Of a stretch of DNA of 8,984 bases, positions 7,639 to 8,984 are shown one piece after another (positions within the stretch are counted from its first letter, which is position 1; each line of letters opens with the position of its first letter). The stretch is from Bacillota bacterium (GTDB lineage Bacteria > Bacillota > Sulfobacillia > Sulfobacillales > Sulfobacillaceae). The notes under the pieces are model-generated. The model did no database searches. It was not told where the DNA came from and was given only the letters and a program-made list of their open reading frames with translations. Made by a program: the position numbers and the translations under genes. The stretch lies in contig JAKADI010000039.1 in the NCBI GenBank assembly GCA_021820675.1, positions 1-8,984 on the forward strand. Direction: 5' to 3'.

Positions 7639-7661
7639 GTCGTCAACAGCCGTCTATTTCC

Positions 7662-7777
7662 CCTCGATCAAGGTTTACGTCTGTGGTCCTTTGACCCGAT
7701 CGAAGTTTCAACGGCCTTGAGTTCAGCTTATCAACCCCCCGATTGACCCATAAGGACCTTTAAGTCCGATTCGAAGG
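7662..7777. promoter_or_regulatory. Repeated CGATC-type motif upstream of the respiratory operon
   Basis: Read on the plus strand there are three related sites: CCTCGATCAAGG at 7662-7673, CCCGATCGAAG at 7695-7705 and TCCGATTCGAAGG at 7765-7777. The first two start 33 bases apart, about three helical turns. TTGACCC also occurs twice, at 7691-7697 and 7743-7749. The position just upstream of the first operon gene suits an activator or repressor binding region. I could not identify a convincing -35/-10 promoter, and the motif matches no regulator I know. Confidence 0.25.
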
Positions 7778-8261
7778 GCTCTAAGGAACCTGTGTGGGCC
7801 GCTTTGAGATCCCAAATAGGGACCTGTGTCAACTGTTACATCGTATTTTGGACCACGAACGGGGACCGATGGTTCCATGTCAATACCCCTCGCCGGAACT
7901 AGCATTTTGAGGTTAGTCTTGCCGCATTCAGAGATTGGCGTCGTGTTCTTTGCGTTTTCAACGACTTGGGGGTCAAAACCGGGCGAGCATTTCGCGATTC
8001 AAAGCACGTTTTTTGACTATCGGCCGGAAATGGATCAAGTTGTCCTACGCAAGGGCTGCTTCCGGCTATTGCCAACGAGACACTAAAATGGGCGTGCCAA
8101 TCGCACACATGGGTACTGGAACTGTGGTGGCAGCAAGAGGGGGTTTTGGAGGCAGTTTTTTGCCGACGGCACCCGAGCGGAAGTCTCGCATAACGTCTGC
8201 CGGGTGCGGCAACGCGGCACCGGCTGGTAGTATCGCGCACTAACGCTGAAAAAGGAGGGCA
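7778..8261. other. Stretch without a supportable gene; possible mobile-element remnant
   Basis: Open frames here on both strands have unnatural composition or no ribosome binding site, so I call no gene. The minus-strand frame open from 8468 to 7899 loses protein-like character after about 8262. Visible structure includes GTCAAAA at 7972-7978 inverted against TTTTGAC at 8011-8017, with further TCAA-type repeats around them. This is reminiscent of ends of some insertion sequences, but no transposase is seen. A direct repeat ACCTGTGT occurs at 7788-7795 and 7822-7829. A GC-rich hairpin cluster lies at 8168-8226. Confidence 0.4.
8168..8226. repeat. GC-rich inverted-repeat cluster
   Basis: Three related GC-rich segments occur in about 60 bases. 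GGCACCCG near 8168 is complementary to CGGGTGC just after 8200. The segment GCCGGGTGC is followed about nine bases later by GCACCGGC, giving an 8-bp stem with one bulged G. Two alternative hairpins could form. There is no T-run after the stem on either strand, so it is not a normal intrinsic terminator. It could be a REP-like element or part of an element end. Confidence 0.3.
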
Positions 8262-8468
8262 GGCGGCTTCTTCTCCACCCTGAAGGATGGATTCCCCGCC
8301 GCCGATTAGTATGGAATACACGTCTATAGCCTGTATTTTGTTCGCCAAATTGGGCATTTGGGGATGTCCTTCGGCGATAAACGCTTCATAATTCCGTTCT
8401 CCATTGCGGAATTGGCAGATGTTCCGGCGCAAGCCGGTGTCATCGGGCGTAATGCCCAACAGCGCCAA
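8262..8468 (-). pseudogene. Unrecognised protein-like fragment
   Basis: The minus-strand frame opens directly after a TAG at 8471-8469 and encodes about 69 residues that look like real protein. It contains TPDDTGLRRN, RNGERNYEAFIAEGHP and NKIQAIDVYSILIGGG. After roughly EEAAC the composition becomes implausible (Cys/Ser/Arg-rich), although the frame stays open to 7899. There is no Shine-Dalgarno site for the first possible start, a TTG at 8468. The simplest reading is the middle of a gene that lost its 5' end and then drifts into non-coding sequence. I do not recognise the family and assign no function. A short downstream peptide linked to the radical SAM gene (for example starting at the Met in HPQMPN) is a remote alternative. 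Confidence 0.3.
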
Positions 8469-8471
8469 CTA

Positions 8472-8774
8472 GTGCCGGGTTGAGATCTATCGTCAGAACC
8501 TAGACACCACTCGCAGAAGACTAACGGCCCCGGTTACGCGCGCGACCTTCTCCGTCCAGGCCGATTCCATCACGGGCGGTCATCGCACAATGCCTAGTCT
8601 TTGGGTTCGGCTATTGCCGTTTCGCCATGGCCGCCTTGTTGGTCGGGTGCCCCCAGAGACTCGATTCGCGCGCTACTCAGCAGTATTTCCGCCCTGTGTT
8701 CCATGCACCGATCATCCGCTAAGGTTACTGAGTACCGTAGAGTCGGGAGCATTCATCCGGTTCATAGCGCTGAT
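8472..8774. other. Stretch with no recognisable gene
   Basis: Both strands contain only short frames of unlikely composition, without ribosome binding sites. I see no tRNA, CRISPR or clear terminator. It separates the truncated radical SAM gene from the unidentified fragment and looks like decayed sequence. Confidence 0.5.
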
Positions 8775-8984
8775 TTAGGACGTCACCCGCAAGTCGTCCC
8801 AGTACTCAGCGGCTAGTCCTTGGGGGCTTAAGGACGAAGGCGCAAAGGCGATTCCCAGCTCATCAGCCAATTGTTGCAAAGCTGGGAGCGTCGGCAGCGT
8901 TTGTCGCATAACGGTCGTGGTGAGTGTCACCTGGATACCCGCCTCCAGATATTGACGCAAAGTGCGACAAATGCGGGCATAGGA
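8775..8984 (-). pseudogene. Radical SAM (PqqE/SPASM-like) protein, partial and apparently 3'-truncated
   Basis: The frame is open to the right edge, so the 5' part lies outside the window. The visible residues are SYARICRTLRQYLEAG, IQVTLTTTVMRQTLPTLPAL and QQLADELGI. This is the pattern of the second half of a radical SAM barrel in peptide- or cofactor-maturing enzymes: a helix with R-x-L-x-x-L-x-x-AG, a beta strand with TTV, then a helix ending in A-x-E-L-G-I. The SAM cluster CxxxCxxC would be outside the window. About 24 residues after ADELGI the frame ends at TAA. A PqqE-like protein should have roughly 100 or more further residues, including the SPASM Cys region, and I see no continuation in other frames. 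A perfect 6-bp inverted repeat, GTCCTT (8816-8821)/AAGGAC (8830-8835), lies where the similarity fades. A protein with an unusually short C-terminus cannot be excluded. Confidence 0.6.

Noticed and set aside
7826..8086. Plus-strand open frame of 86 codons starting GTG, possible small protein
   Set aside because: It has only a weak GGGA-type site ahead of the start, unconvincing composition and no recognised motif, so it is treated as chance.
8070..8190. Plus-strand Trp-rich peptide (TLKWACQSHTWVLELWWQQ), possible transposase remnant
   Set aside because: It is short, lacks catalytic motifs, and has a nearby stop codon upstream and another downstream. I could not tie it to any transposase family.
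7899..8261. Continuation of the minus-strand frame after the protein-like fragment
   Set aside because: The translation becomes rich in Cys, Ser and Arg with no secondary-structure pattern, typical of non-coding sequence read in frame.

Overview
The window looks like a chromosomal stretch from a sulfur- or metalloid-respiring bacterium. A Gram-positive acidophile-type Firmicute such as Sulfobacillus is my guess, based on GTG/TTG starts with strong Shine-Dalgarno sites, the compact operon and the protein style. Nothing in the sequence proves that assignment. Every gene I can support lies on the minus strand, so transcription runs from high to low coordinates.

The core (about 7624 down to 1115) is a tight five-gene operon for a membrane-bound, exported molybdoenzyme. 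In order it encodes an electron-transfer subunit with four [4Fe-4S] binding sites and a twin-arginine signal, an NrfD/PsrC-type membrane quinol subunit, a 1085-residue Tat-exported molybdopterin catalytic subunit, a TorD-family assembly chaperone, and a TatA translocase component. The FeS/membrane/catalytic (B-C-A) order and motifs in the catalytic subunit are closest in my memory to tetrathionate reductase TtrBCA and related selenate or polysulfide reductases. The physiological substrate cannot be read from the sequence. The expected scheme is that quinol is oxidised at the membrane subunit, electrons pass through the FeS subunit to the Mo site, and an oxidised sulfur or selenium compound is reduced outside the membrane. 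TorD would hold the apo-catalytic subunit until the cofactor is loaded, and TatA would help export the folded complex.

Downstream (159-872) is a LuxR-type DNA-binding protein. Its receiver-like N-terminal half has lost the residues needed for phosphotransfer. At the left edge (1-74) is the start of an unidentified membrane-protein gene with its own ribosome binding site.

Upstream of the operon, 7625-8774 has no convincing intact gene. It holds the presumed operon promoter region with repeated CGATC-type motifs, a stretch with GTCAAAA/TTTTGAC-like inverted repeats, a GC-rich hairpin cluster, and one protein-like but unrecognised fragment (8262-8468). At the right edge (8775-8984) is part of a radical SAM/PqqE-like gene that stops too early. 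This flank looks like a decayed or rearranged segment next to an intact respiratory operon.
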